From Bagarius yarrelli (taxonomy: Eukaryota; Chordata; Actinopteri; Siluriformes; Sisoridae), in the NCBI GenBank assembly GCA_005784505.1, contig VCAZ01000152.1:310001-374000 (forward strand): a stretch of DNA of 64,000 nt, in the 5' to 3' direction. Made by a program: the position numbers and the translations under genes. Every line of letters starts with the position of its first letter. The stretch's first letter is position 1. Below the pieces are notes generated by a model. It saw only the letters and a program-made list of their open reading frames with translations. It had not been told where the DNA came from and searched no databases. Shown here one piece after another: positions 44,957 to 56,480 of this stretch.

Positions 44957-45988
44957 TTAAATCATTTGAGTATGAGAGGAATCAGCCTGAAATATTCCCC
45001 CAGACAGGATGACTCTGAAAGCATGTCTAAACCAGCTGTAAAAAAATGCATACACTATCGGATTACATGTAGAATTAAAATATCCAACCCAAAGAAATAA
45101 ATCAAACAGAATTGGAGGGACAGAATATCCTGTAAATGGATCTATGCAGTTACAAATAAAAAACGGTACCCATGTGATCAGAAAAACTCCCACTATAATG
45201 GCTAACGTTTTGGTGGCCTTCTTTTCTGACTTGCTCATACCGGATTTTTCCTCAACTGAGTTCATCTGTGCGTTTGTAAATTGAATTGCTCGAGCTTGTC
45301 TTTGTGCAGTATGAAAGATTTTCACATACACACAAAGCATGATTACTGCAGGGATGTAAAAGCAAAGCATAGAAAACACCACTGCCCCAAGTTTGGCTTG
45401 GAACACCATACATGCACCATCACAAAGGAAGTTTTTGTAATAAAACTCTTCATTTCCAAGGATATTTAGCTCTAGAAATATCATCCCAAACCCAACAGAA
45501 ACAGAAATGCCCCAACACACAACGATCATAAATCTAATGGTTGTTGTACTCATTTTACTGTAATACAAAAGCGGATGACATACGGCATAATATCGATCTA
45601 AAGAAATAATACACAGGTTTAAAATAGATGCAGTGCACACTGTAACGTCTAAACTGCTATGTATTTTACAAAAGGTGCTTCCTAAATACCAGCAAGTTTC
45701 CACAGAGCGTATCATGCTAGGAGGCATCACTATTCCTCCGACAAGCAGATCAGCAACAGCCAGAGAAAGTATGAGGTAATTAGTTGATGTGTGTAACTGC
45801 CTAAAATGTACAACAGTTATAATTACGAGGAGGTTTCCTATCAAAGTAAAAAGAAAAGAAGTGCTAAAGAGGATGTAGAGCAAAACTCGAACTTCCACTG
45901 GATAATCAGTTTTCAAACATGAGGTATTTATGGAACTGAAACAAAATGAAGGCTTCTTTACAATGTCCAAATTGATGATAGTGTCCAT
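44957..45988 (-). CDS. taar: Trace amine-associated receptor (TAAR), TAAR1-like
   Basis: An intact single-exon receptor of 343 residues with ATG at 45988. N-glycosylation NTS at 21-23. GN1.50 at 51-52, AxAD2.50 at 77-80, Cys3.25 at 107, Asp3.32 at 114 (amine-binding), DRY at 131-133, TWVP at 272-275, Trp7.40 at 300, Tyr7.43 at 303, NPIVY at 309-313. The full TAAR tail signature NSTCNPIVYAFFYSWF (305-320) is present. Extracellular loop 2 (GFGMIFLELN) and the C-terminal GIFQxDSS-like end resemble vertebrate TAAR1. Asp5.42 is absent (Phe). Head to tail with 47491-48522, 1.5 kb apart. Expected role: amine sensing at the plasma membrane; ligand unknown. Confidence 0.95.
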   Translation of the reverse strand: MDTIINLDIVKKPSFCFSSINTSCLKTDYPVEVRVLLYILFSTSFLFTLIGNLLVIITVVHFRQLHTSTNYLILSLAVADLLVGGIVMPPSMIRSVETCWYLGSTFCKIHSSLDVTVCTASILNLCIISLDRYYAVCHPLLYYSKMSTTTIRFMIVVCWGISVSVGFGMIFLELNILGNEEFYYKNFLCDGACMVFQAKLGAVVFSMLCFYIPAVIMLCVYVKIFHTAQRQARAIQFTNAQMNSVEEKSGMSKSEKKATKTLAIIVGVFLITWVPFFICNCIDPFTGYSVPPILFDLFLWVGYFNSTCNPIVYAFFYSWFRHAFRVILSGGIFQADSSHTQMI

Positions 45989-45999
45989 CTAGAGCATGC

Positions 46000-47395
46000 A
46001 CAATAACTTGAACTGTAGAGCTGAAAAATTTAGACAATAGCATTACCATGTCATTAACATAATGTCAAGTTAAACTAATAATGAACTATTAATGCCTTTC
46101 AAATTTTGTATTTATAATATCCCAGCATACTATTCCTTCAGCCATGGAAAAAAGTTTATCATAGAGAATAGCACCTCCATTTATAGCCTGTTTTAGCCAA
46201 TTGTAATCCGTAAAAGGAATTCCTGGTGGAGAATGATGTGGAAATAAACAACTAACACAAAGCCAGCAAACCAGGATGCAGCATAACACCTCTTAAAAAG
46301 GTTTATACCTTATATGTTGATTGTGCAAAAAGATTTTAATTATTTTTTGGTCTGTAATTGCCATTTTTGTTATAGTGCATTTAGAGAGGCAGGGCAGAGG
46401 CATTCAAAATGACAGGGAACCTCACTGAAAAGATAGACAAATCCAAAAAGCAAGGTGCTCTGTAATACGTAGTTACCCAAAATCACTTTCTTCATGCGCT
46501 CTAGTTATGTACCCTGGTTTTTTTTATATGTTTAACTTTAAGGTAAAACCTGAAGGTGGCTGTGATGTAGACTGTTTACCTGTTAGCTGCAGTATAGACA
46601 CCAACCAACTTGAGCAAAGAAAATATGAGGGGAAACAACGGCATGTTGCCTAATGTGAAGAGGAAAATAACAAAAAGCTCATTAATATAATAACAGTTAA
46701 ATCAGACAATGCCAAAGCATCTGATGGTCTGTATTCTAGGCATCAGATTGTCCATGCTTTCTGGATTAAAATGACAGCATATGCTTTTTTGCCAGTTAGC
46801 ACAGGGTTAATGAATTGCAGCTGAAAATATAAAAATTGCATCTGTAAGCTCTAATTAGAAATGTTTAGATAAATTAAAAGAAAAGCATGTTATAAACCCA
46901 CTAACAGATGAAAAAAACATTTTATAAACTAGACATTAATATTGAAGATGAAAAAGGTTAAAAAAAATTGCACAAATTCACACACTAGTGAATTTTTTTG
47001 AAGAGTGAAAGGCAGGAAATGTTTAATATTTCTGTGGCATATTTGATGGCATTTTGGACAACAAAATGGTTTGGTGTAGTTACATAAAAATTATTTTAAC
47101 CTAAAAACAATATTAAATTTTAAAAATATAATCATGTGCAATGTGTCAACTTTTCTTTCAGGTAGACATAACCTAAAAAAACAAATAAACAAACCCAACA
47201 TAATAATTGTCTTTAAATAACAAGTAAATAGTTCTTTTATATGTACAAATATCTACAAATTAATAACTGCTTTACTATTTTGGACTTTATTTTGTGGTTT
47301 AAGAAAAAGATTATTTTTGTAACCATCACACATTTTGAGAAAATAATTTACAAATAATTTACAATTTTCACAAAAAAAAAACAAATTTTTGGACG
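46000..47395. other. Spacer between two TAAR genes
   Basis: AT-rich, no repeat or gene recognised. The 5' regulatory region of the 44957 gene should be here. Confidence 0.5.
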
Positions 47396-47397
47396 TT

Positions 47398-47403
47398 TTT
47401 ATT
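47398..47403 (-). promoter_or_regulatory. Poly(A) signal of the TAAR gene at 47491
   Basis: AATAAA on the minus strand, 88 bp past the stop codon. Confidence 0.5.
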
Positions 47404-47490
47404 TTTAAATATTTAAACACTTAAAGCAGAAATTGTAACAAATATAACCATATAAATATTTACAATCAGGACAAAACAGAAATTGTTCAC

Positions 47491-48522
47491 TCAGTGTGAA
47501 AACAGACTCATTCTTGAAGAACCTGACTGAAATATTTTACCAGATAAAAAACTTCGCAGAGCTTTTCTGAACCACTTGTAGAAAAAAGCATATACAATTG
47601 GGTTAAAGGTTGAATTTAAATATCCAATCCAAGACAGCATATCGAAAAATACAGGAGGAATCAAATAACCAATTAAAGGATCAATGACATTGCAAAGAAA
47701 AAATGGCGTCCATAGTGACAGAAACACACCCATAATCACCGCCAAAGTTTTTGTTGCCTTTTTCTCCTCTTTGCTTAACATTGACTGTGTTTTAACTTTT
47801 GAGTCCTGAATGGATTTGGCTTGTTTTTGTGCAACACGGAATATTTTTGTATAAATGCTGAGCATGATGATACCAGGGATATAAAAGGAGAGAACAGAGG
47901 AAGCGGTGCTAGAGGAAGCACTTTGAAACAAAACACAGCCACCTTCACAGACAATGTTTTCATAGTAATAATCTTCAATGCCCAGTATGTTGAGACCAAG
48001 AAATATTATTCCAAACCCAATCATAAATGAAACACACCAGGAAATAGTAATCATAAGAAACGTGACAAAAGGAGTAACTATAGTCTGATACAACAAAGGA
48101 TGACACACAGCATAATAGCGATCAACAGAAATGAAACACAGGTGTAAAATAGATGCAGTGGACAACATGATATCAACACTGCTGTGAATTTTACAAAATA
48201 TATTTCCCAAATACCAGCATTTTTCTACAGATCGAATCATGCTTGGCGGCATTACAAACCCTCCTAAAAGCAAGTCCGTTACAGCCAGAGATAGGATGAG
48301 ATAATTTGTTGGCACATGAAGCTGTTTAAAATGTATAATGCTTAAGATGACAAAAAAGTTTCCAAGTACTGTCAAAATTACCACCAGGATGAAGAATACA
48401 TATAGTGGAACCCGGATGAGAAGTGGGTATGAGAATTTTGGACAGGAATTGTTTAAAAATTTGTAGCAAAAAGGAATGTTCTCCAGTGTCAGAGATTGAC
48501 TTGAGTTCATTTCAAAATCCAT
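47491..48522 (-). CDS. taar: Trace amine-associated receptor (TAAR), TAAR1-like
   Basis: An intact receptor of 343 residues; the first in-frame ATG is at 48522 (an open stretch before it starts with TTG). N-glycosylation NSS at 6-8 and NNS at 24-26. Asp3.32 at 117, DRY at 134-136, LWTP at 270-273, Trp7.40 at 298, Tyr7.43 at 301, NPIVY at 307-311, and the full TAAR tail signature NSTFNPIVYAFFYKWF (303-318). The C-terminus KIFQSGSSR resembles TAAR1. Asp5.42 is not present (Ser). It shares most features with the gene at 44957 and probably arose by tandem duplication. A strong acceptor-like TTTTTTCATTTGCAG ends 19 bases before the ATG, so a 5' non-coding exon is possible. Confidence 0.95.
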   Translation of the reverse strand: MDFEMNSSQSLTLENIPFCYKFLNNSCPKFSYPLLIRVPLYVFFILVVILTVLGNFFVILSIIHFKQLHVPTNYLILSLAVTDLLLGGFVMPPSMIRSVEKCWYLGNIFCKIHSSVDIMLSTASILHLCFISVDRYYAVCHPLLYQTIVTPFVTFLMITISWCVSFMIGFGIIFLGLNILGIEDYYYENIVCEGGCVLFQSASSSTASSVLSFYIPGIIMLSIYTKIFRVAQKQAKSIQDSKVKTQSMLSKEEKKATKTLAVIMGVFLSLWTPFFLCNVIDPLIGYLIPPVFFDMLSWIGYLNSTFNPIVYAFFYKWFRKALRSFLSGKIFQSGSSRMSLFSH

Positions 48523-48799
48523 TGCTAAGATGTTTGTACCCTGCAAATGAAAAAATAAATGAAATACAAGATATTAAACAAAATAAAGATCAATGTAAAA
48601 ACACAACATTCAAAACAGTCAAAATACAGTATGTGAATGTCACTTACCATACATCCGCCATCAAGTGGACTGAGCGTTTGCAATGTCCTGTTTATAACCC
48701 TGCAGAAACATTCATGCACCAAGCCAAGTTTATGTTTAAGTCCCAGTGGTCAGTGAAACCCAGGCCAGGCTGGTATTCCCAGTCTAATTAGCTGTAATG

Positions 48800-49630
48800 G
48801 CTAATAATGTCCTCTGTATACTATCTCTATAGATTAAAAAACACAACAGAGGTGTGATGGGAGCAAATTAGCTATTAATGGGGAACTGGTCTTTATTGTT
48901 GCCTCAGGAGAAACATTTTATTGTTTTAATTAATGTTTTAAATCATTTGTTGTTGTAATATATACAGAGCTTCAAAAGCAGTCAAACATCGTATATTTTT
49001 TATATTCATATACTGTATGTGTAGAATGAATAATAACATGATGAATAATATGTTCTACCCAGTGGCATTAAAACTTTTTAAACTTTTTAAAGCGCTATAA
49101 AAAACACAGTTTTAAGGTAACCTGAGATAAAGTGCATAAACTTGCCCTGAAAAGTTCCAATTTTACAGGTTTTTATTTATTTGCTTTCTATTTCCACGAG
49201 TAAGTCATCATGGCTGTCATTATACCCTGTGCCCTAGTAAAGTTTCGAGTTTAACTTATAATATACTTATTCACCACTAATATTAAGAATACATACAGTG
49301 GTTGCTCTTTGTTTCTATACTGTTGTGGAAGACCATAACATGAGTTAAGATCAGAATAATAAGAGAACAAAGTTTTTATTGAAAATCCGATGGTGCCTCT
49401 GTCAACGAGAGGTCAAGCTCTGCATTGAGAGAAGGACCCAGATGTTACAAAGCGTTAAGAATTTATAGCAAGTCATTATGGGTATGCACTGTTTTAGTTA
49501 GAATGCGTGCAGCAGCAGTTGTGTTATCTGCTAAAACAGGAACATAAGTTCCAGTAAGCATACTGCTCAAATACAATATTTTTTGGAAGACCAAAACTAA
49601 AAACTTATTAAATTGAAATATTACAGAAAA
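48800..49630. other. No recognisable feature
   Basis: Upstream flank of the last TAAR. AT-rich, no gene or named repeat. Confidence 0.45.
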
Positions 49631-49862
49631 AATAATTTTTAACCTCTGATGGAGAAAACGGAGACATTGGGAACCCAAATACCTCTGACATATTTTAACT
49701 TCCGGGTATAAATAGACCGGTCACGTTCTGCCTGAGGAACTGAAGATGACTCTCCTGGGACGGTCCGGTGCAGTGGCATGAGGGACATAACGTCTCCGTT
49801 CCCTCCATCAAGGAACGAGGGTTACCATATGTAACTGAGACGTTTACTATCTGGCGTTGTGT
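49630..49862. repeat. DIRS terminal module (copy 3)
   Basis: It starts CTGATGGAGAAAACGGAGAC and ends with the inverted form GTCTCCGTTCCCTCCATCAA then GGAACGAGGGTTACCATATG, so the two ends face each other. The interior ATGACTCTCCTGGGACGGTCC resembles 3797-3815. Related to 3605-3850. Confidence 0.6.
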
Positions 49863-50009
49863 TGAGTGACGACACTAGGGGTCCTATACAACACGCCACT
49901 GCGCCAGCCCGTGTCAGTGGTCTACTGAAGGTAAGTGCCGTCAGGAACCAGCATGTTGAAGCGCAGCCTTACTTAACCTCAAGTGTGTAGGAGCACCTCA
50001 TCTCCTCCC

Positions 50010-50315
50010 ACAAGTTCAGTTTCAAGTTCAAGGAGCTTTATTGTCATTTTAGCCATATATAGCTGATGCTGTACACAGTAAAATGAGATAACGTTTCGCC
50101 AGGACCCTCTGGTGCTACACAAAAGACAGAAATTTACAAAATAACAAAGAGCCACTGAACAGAATAGACATAAAGGGCATGTGAGCAACCTAGTGCAGAC
50201 CAGACAGTGCAATAAACAATACAAACATTACAAAGACAGTAAAAAAAAGACAAGAAAGAACAGGACATAACGCTGGATAGAACATTCAATAGCGCCAACC
50301 ATATTGTAAAATGAG
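50010..50315 (-). mobile_element. Rex1-type LINE 3' tail
   Basis: GTTCAGTTTCAAGTTCAAGG, GCTTTATTGTCATTTTAGCC, AACGTTTCGCCAGGACC and a run of AC-rich words match the tail at 30150-30480. No coding part. Confidence 0.7.
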
Positions 50316-50319
50316 GTAA

Positions 50320-50580
50320 GACATGGAATGTGCAAAGCCAAGCGAGGGTTCCTCGAAGAAAACCAACTTGCCTGTTCTTCCCTGGCTGGTCCCCCTGCTG
50401 GATTGGCTGGGGTTGAAGTGTGCTGTTGATGGAAAAAAGGTAGACCCAGGGTCAGAGAATGGAAACTTCATGGACCACATAACTCTGTATGGAAGGAATG
50501 CTGGGGACAAGCTGTACTTCCCAGCCACATCATTAATATTAGAGGCTTTACCCTTAAAACTTTTCTTCAGTTAAACAAGA
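50320..50580. repeat. DIRS internal fragment (3' region of the 3.6-8.0 kb family)
   Basis: GAGGGTTCCTCGAAGAAAAC with TTCCCTGGCTGGTCCCCCTG and CTGGATTGGCTGGGG follows the pattern seen at 3893-3960 of the first DIRS copy. Confidence 0.5.
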
Positions 50581-50754
50581 AAACCACTGTCATTGCTTTT
50601 GGAAACAAAGATAAAGTTTCTGGCTAAATGCATATCTTGATTTTAGGTGTCAAACAACCAAAAATTAAGTCAGGAATCTTGGTGTGAAGTGAGATCTAGA
50701 ATTCATGTTAAGTCAATAAATAAATCAGCATACCATCATCTTAAAAACATTGCC

Positions 50755-52990
50755 AGATTTCCAGGTTCCCCTTCGGGAATTCGATCTGCATTGCAACACT
50801 TTGGAAACACCCTTTAAAACCTTTGACCTGAAGCATGTGTGTAATCTGGCCAATTAGAAAGCGTTACGTCACGGGCTGTGCGGTCATTGACCAGGAACTA
50901 TTGCTATATTAACAAAAGCAGCAGTGGAAGTTGGCAAGATCTTTTCGGTCAGCATGTGTGTATATGTGTGCTGGAAATCTCCAGCTATCCTCCTCTGGGA
51001 GGGGGGCTATTACTGTAGAGGGGGAAAACATGCCATGTCCCCCAGTCTATAAGGAGCTAGTGAGGGTTGCTAGCAGAGCAGCTGGAAAATTAAATATAAA
51101 TTGGGCACCTGAGTTGCAGGAGACAGTTCAAGAACTGCGTCAGACCACAGTCTGAGATGCACTTGTGGCTCAGTCTCTCAGAGATGAGCAACAGGGATAG
51201 GGCCTACCTTGTGGAAACTCGTTACCTCCTCTGCCCTCTTTGGGAACCTTGTTTAGTCTGTAGTCAAGAAGTCCCAAGAATCTAAGAAGCAATTGGCTGT
51301 GCTTCCAGGTTTTCAGGTATGCTGGGCGGGAGCATTCCTTCAGTGCAAAAAAATGCAGTCTTGCTACTTGTACACTCTTGAAAATCGAAGTGACAAGACA
51401 GCGATAACACCCGAGGCACTCCAGGAGGAAGGCCAGTCTGAGGACTGTCACACTCCCTAAGCAGGTTCCCAGCAAGAGGCTCTGACAATCAAGCGACAGA
51501 GCCTCGGTGGATATCACTTTCGGGGGGAAACATCATGCCGCTAAATATATTATTAAAACTCCTTCAGTGTCCCCAAGGGGATTGCCTACCCACCCAAACT
51601 CGAGAGGTATGTCAAGAAGTAGAGGGTCCTCTAAGTATGCGCTTAGTAGACTTCGGTGATGTCCTGAGCACATACAAGGAGGATACAGAATCTAATTCTG
51701 CCACATTTTTAGGAGTGGTGCACTCGAGAGTGGCCCTCGAGCAGGTTCTATCTATCCTTCCTCAACACAGAAAATTCCTGAGGTTTGCTTTCCGGGTAAA
51801 GCATTCCAGTACCGAGTTCTTTCATTCGACCTCTCCCTTTCTCTTCGCACGTTCACAAAATACATGGATGCAGCTCCAGCTCCTATGAGACTTCAGGGCA
51901 TTCACGGTCTGTACTATATAGGCAACTGGCTAATACTACACAGTTGCAGCAGCAGGCGGTTCGGCATTGAGATGTCATTGAGACTCAACACCAAGATAAA
52001 AGTTTTTTTTCTGGTTCAGACGGCTATCTATCTAGATGTCATTTGAAATTCGGTCGCAATGCAAACCAACCTCACACAAAGTCGTGTACACACGAGACCG
52101 TCAGAAACCATCAGAAAGTTCATGGAGGGACAGTCACAGACATCTTGTTGCGACAAGGACTGAGGCTCGGGAAATGGAGACTCCACCCAGAAGTGGTAGA
52201 GCTCCTATAGAAGCACTTTGTCAGAGCAGAAGTGAATCTGTTTGCGTTGCAGGAAAAAAAAACACACTGTTTTTTACTGGCCCCTACAGCCCCTCTGTGT
52301 CTGGATGCTATGCTGCACACTTGGCCAAGGCTACACCTGTATGTGTTTCCCCCGACTGCACTGCTACCAGGAGTTCTAAAGCGATTTAAGCAGGAAAGGG
52401 CAGCACTTTTGCTGTTCGCCCTCTTCGGGACAGGCCAGGCATGTTTCTCGAACCTGGTCTTCCTCCTAGACAGGCAACCTTACAAGATCCCACTCAGGAG
52501 GGACATTCTATCTCAAGCAGAAAGGAGCCTTGTGGCACCCTTCCCCTGAGCTGTAGAAGTTATGGGCATGGCCCCTAAGGGGTCCCAGCTTCTAGCTTAG
52601 GGTCTCTGGGCTGAGGTTGTTGAGACCATACTCAGGTCAGGACCCAGTTAACTGCCCGATCAGTTTAGTGCTGGAGTTCGTACAAGAGAGGTTCTCAGAA
52701 AGTTTAACTCCCTCCACCCTAAAGGTGTATGTTGCGGCTATATGGGAGGGATCAACTAGTGTCTAGGTTCCTTCATGGCAATAGGAGGCTGCGGAAATGG
52801 GATCTTGTTTTCGTTCTAGGGTTGCTCATGGAACCATCTTTCGAGCCTTTGAAGAAAGCTTCAGACAGGCATATAACTATAAAAACAGTGTTTCTGTTGG
52901 CTATTTCTTCTACTTAAAGAATCTGCCTGGTTACATTTTTATTGTAACCATTTTGATTTTTTTCCTTTTGTTTAAATTATTTATTAAATG
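50755..52990 (+). mobile_element. DIRS-type retrotransposon, second family, decayed
   Basis: The 5' end GGTTCCCCTTCGGGAATTCG leads into a gag-like frame (50931-51155: PPVYKELVRVASRAAGKLNI). RT pieces follow at 51535-51960 (SILPQHRKFLRFAFR; LYYIGNWLI where LDDWLI is expected). An RNase H-type region lies at 52190-52400 (CLDAMLHTWPRLHLYVFPP). The recombinase start is at 52680-52920 (SLTPSTLKVYVAA-like, then FEPLKKAS). It has many frame breaks, and the recombinase active site is missing. Confidence 0.8.
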
Positions 52991-53279
52991 TCCTTGGCTA
53001 GCCTGATACTGACTGATTGACTGTTGTGTTGTAATTTTCTAGTAAGGTTAAAGGACTAAAGCACTAGTTTGGTTATTTTGGTGAGTTTTAAACATGCATT
53101 TAGATTTACACTATTTTAGCTGGATTCAGTCGCATTTGTGACTGAATACTACAGCGTGTGACTATGAAAAAACATTTAGGAGTACCAGTGCGACTAAACT
53201 AATCTGTAAATTTATTTCTCTAATACTTATTGCATCACAAGTTAACCAAATTTAAAAGTCATCTTGTTCTGCAATCCTA

Positions 53280-54400
53280 CCACCTGTCCAATGGATCCAG
53301 TCTATTCTATAATGCTCAAGACCATCTCTCCTGATCTTCTGCCCTTTATTTCTTTAATTATCAATGGCACCTTTTCCTCTGCTTAGGTACTGGCATTCTT
53401 CAAGAGAGCACTGGTTACTAACATCCTGAAAAAGCCTGCTCTGGACCACTTAGGTATCAACATATATAGACCTGTTTTGCTTCTTCTTTTCTATAATCAA
53501 CTGTCTCTGTAACTCTCACAGAACAACCAGTGAGATCCTATCCAGTCTGGCTTCAAAGCGGAACACTCTACAGAGACTGTCCTCTTATTTGTCACTGAAA
53601 AGCAACATGCTGCCAAATCACCAAAACTGTCATATATACGCATACTTCTGAACCTTTGGCATGGCATGGCAGTGTTTTGTTCCCTATTTGGATGGTCATT
53701 TATATCAGGTAACATAGAACAAATCTGCTTAACGCAGACTCTCTACTGTTGTCCTACAAGGTTTGGTATTTGGTCCTTTCCTTTTCTCCCTCTATACCCA
53801 ATCAATTGGTAAAGTTATTTCCTCCTATGGGTTCTCCTTCCATTGTTATGCAGATGACACACAATTTTTTTTTTTTTTTCTCCCTAAAACACCACAGCTT
53901 CTGCCCGAATCTCAGCATGTCCACCAGACATATCATCATGGATGGCAGCTGATCTGCTGAAATAGCAAAACAGAACTGTTCTTCATCCCAGCTGATTCGT
54001 ACCTGTTTCAGGATCTTGCAATCACAGTGGACAATCTGCTGATCTCCTTTTCGACCACTGCTACGATCATGCCGGTTTATCCTCAACAATATTAGGAGGA
54101 TTTACTATGCCTGTCTATTCAGTCCACTCAGTTGCTTGTGTAGTCTCTTGTAATTTATAAACTAGATCACTGCAACTGGCTCCTGGGAATTCTTCTTATC
54201 AGTGCAATTTGTCATCTGCAGTTTTGTTTGTTCTTACAAAATTTTCTCACACTACTCCACTGCTGCACTCCCTCTACTGGCTTTCAGTAGCTGGAAAACA
54301 CTGATGCTCTGATGCCAAAAATGGTACAATCCTCTTACATCTGCACTGCACTTCCTTAGCTACACAAACACCACTCGACTGGTCTCTCCATGCTTATATA
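53280..54400 (+). mobile_element. L2-type LINE RT fragment, plus strand
   Basis: PxxYRPVLLLLF-like, SGFKAEHSTETVLLF (about 53548-53595), then VFGPFLFSLYTQSIGK and FHCYADDTQ (about 53840-53870) are the RT blocks of fish L2 elements. A run of T follows the YADD box, and stops are common. The remaining 3' part decays to about 54400. Confidence 0.75.
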
Positions 54401-54439
54401 AATGTAAGTTTGTATAGCTCATTGAGTTGTACACATATT

Positions 54440-54545
54440 GTATGTAATTGGTTCCCTTTCAGGAACTTGAGCTTCACCGAAACGCTGTGAGAATGCTCTT
54501 TTAACTTTTCTTTGAATTATGTGTGTAATTTGACCAATCAGAAAG
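54440..54545 (+). repeat. DIRS 5'-end fragment
   Basis: GGTTCCCTTTCAGGAACTTGAGC and GTGTGTAATTTGACCAATCA then GAAAGC match the start of the DIRS element at 50763-50865. Confidence 0.5.
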
Positions 54546-55420
54546 CATGATAAACTTACTGGATAAACTGGGTAATCAGACAGTTATAGTTGAAAATGCT
54601 GTTCATAGACTTGAGTTCCGCATACAACACAATTATGCCTCAGCACCTGATAGAGTGATCCTGTTGGGCCTGAACCTTCCTCTGCAACAGGATCCTAGAC
54701 TTTATCACTGGAAAACCTCAGTCAGTCCAGATTGAAAGCAGCATCTTTAGCACCACCACACTGAGCCCTGTGCTGTGTGCTCAGCCCACTGCTGTTCACT
54801 CTGCTGACTCATTACTCTGTAGCAATGCACAGCTCAAATCACATCGTTTACACAAGTTTACCGATGACACGACCGTGATAGGTCTCATCAACAAGAGCAA
54901 TGAGTCAGCATACAGAGAGTAGGTGCACCAGCTAACAGCTTAGTGTGGAGCAAATAACCTGTCTCTGAACATGGACAAGACTAAAGAGATAGTTGTTTTG
55001 TTCAGACAAGCAAAGAGATACCATGCTTCGATGAACATCAACAGATCCTATGTAGAGATTGTCAAGAGCACCAAATTCCTCCGTGTCTACCTGATGGAGA
55101 ACCTTACCTGGTCACTCAACACTAGCTTCATCAGCAAAAAAGCTGCTCCTTGCGAAGGCTGAGGGAAGCCTATCTTCCACAGCCATTCTGACCATGTTCT
55201 ACAGAGGGACCATTGAGAGGATTCTGAGCAGCTACATCACTGTCTGGTTTGGAAACTGCACGATTTATGACCACAAGACCCTGCAGAGGATAGTAAGAAC
55301 AGCTACGAAGATCATCTGAGTCTCTCTTTCCTCTTTAACGGACATTTACACGTTTCACTGTGTACTGCATCTGCTATATATGGTTGCAATTACAATAAAG
55401 GTTTTTGAATTTGAGATGAA
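54545..55420 (+). mobile_element. Rex1-type LINE, 3' RT part and tail
   Basis: Plus-strand pieces read DRVILLGLNLPL (54640-54680), then TLSPVLCVLSPLLFTLL with a frame change (about 54755-54805), NLSLNMDKTKEIVVLFRQAK (54957-55018), NINRSYVEIVKSTKFLRVYL (55033-55095), and FYRGTIERILSSYITVWFGN (55195-55258, one residue changed). The tail TTACAATAAAGGTTTTTGAATT ends it at 55420. It is 5' truncated and interrupted. Confidence 0.8.
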
Positions 55421-55519
55421 CAAATCCGAGTGAATGTGTAAGAGGGGGAGAACGACATACTAGTATCTCAGTTAACCAAAAACTCTATACATGATCCTTC
55501 TAGTTTTGTTCATTTGCCC

Positions 55520-55790
55520 AAGAACAAACTACAAATTAAAGGCTTGGCTAAATAAATGTGTTTTTATCCTTGTCATGAACACTGAAACTGTGTCCCGAAC
55601 ATTAATTGCAAGGTAATTTTATTACTATGTTAAGGGAAAGCTCTGCCCGCTTGATCTAGTCTTCATTATTTGAGGTACCAACAAATAGCCTGCACCTTTT
55701 TATCTAATTAGGTGTGTAGGTATGGCGTAAGACCATTAAGTGCTTTATATGTTAGTAGTAGTGTATTATAATCAATGAGAGAGGGACAAA
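55520..55790 (-). mobile_element. L2-type LINE C-terminal fragment
   Basis: It matches 57540-57800 of the large L2 element in the same orientation: ACACTGAAACTGTGTCC, AAGCTCTGCCCGCTTGATC, CTGCACCTTTTTATC and AAGACCATTAAGTGCTTTAT. Confidence 0.65.
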
Positions 55791-55844
55791 AATGACCCAA
55801 CAACTTGGTGCCTTAACTATTTGAGCCACCACTGCCCTTGTATA

Positions 55845-55970
55845 CCCCAGGGTCCCGGGAAGTGGTGGAGCTCCTGTGGCCAAGCCGAAACAGACTCTGC
55901 ATGTTTCCAAGTGGCTACGTCTGTATCTGTTTTCCTCAATCCCTACTTTTGGGACTATTTTTGTTGGCCA
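55845..55970 (+). mobile_element. DIRS RNase H-region scrap
   Basis: EVVELLWPSRNRLCMFPSG-like reading at 55856-55915 resembles the DIRS box PEVVELLW...DLFAS seen in the other copies. Short and frame-broken. Confidence 0.4.
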
Positions 55971-56059
55971 TCTCCTCCAGCAAGACGATTAAAAATATTC
56001 AGCCACTTTCCACCCCACTGTCATGCCAGGAGCTTTATGTAAAAAAAAAATTAAGTTGA

Positions 56060-56480
56060 ATTGATACTAAAACATTGCATCTAGACAAAGCTCATCCCAA
56101 TTATCTTAAAATTGAACATGCACAAGCACTAAACCATACCCTGTCTCCTCTCTCAAATAAATAAATTTAAATATGTAGTAAGCCAAAATAGCAAGAAAAT
56201 GGCAAAAGGAAGCAAGAAACGAAACCAAAAGTAAATTGGAGGTGCTACTATCAGAGTAAGAATTAAGAAAGAAAATCCTCTTTGGAATGTTGTCCTCTGG
56301 AATTAAAAATAAAAGAAAAAAAATGAGTGGGATAGTTTGGCAGACGTAGTCAACATGGTGGAATCTGAAAATCGCACTGTAACCGAGCTAAAAAAGAAAT
56401 GGTCTGACATAAAGGTGTAAGTTACAAGAAGAACTGCTGTGCACAGACCCTTTGAGCAGAGAGTTGCCTCCCCTGTGGGC
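56060..56480 (+). mobile_element. Harbinger remnant, copy 2 (Myb-like part)
   Basis: It matches 31500-31860 in order and direction. It contains RTVTELKKKWSDIKV (56374-56418), the Myb/SANT-like box, followed by a stop. It lacks the transposase part seen at 31890-32060. Confidence 0.6.

Noticed and set aside
48423..48791. 122-codon plus-strand frame
   Set aside because: It is antisense to the TAAR N-terminus and its flank, with low-complexity content and no motif.
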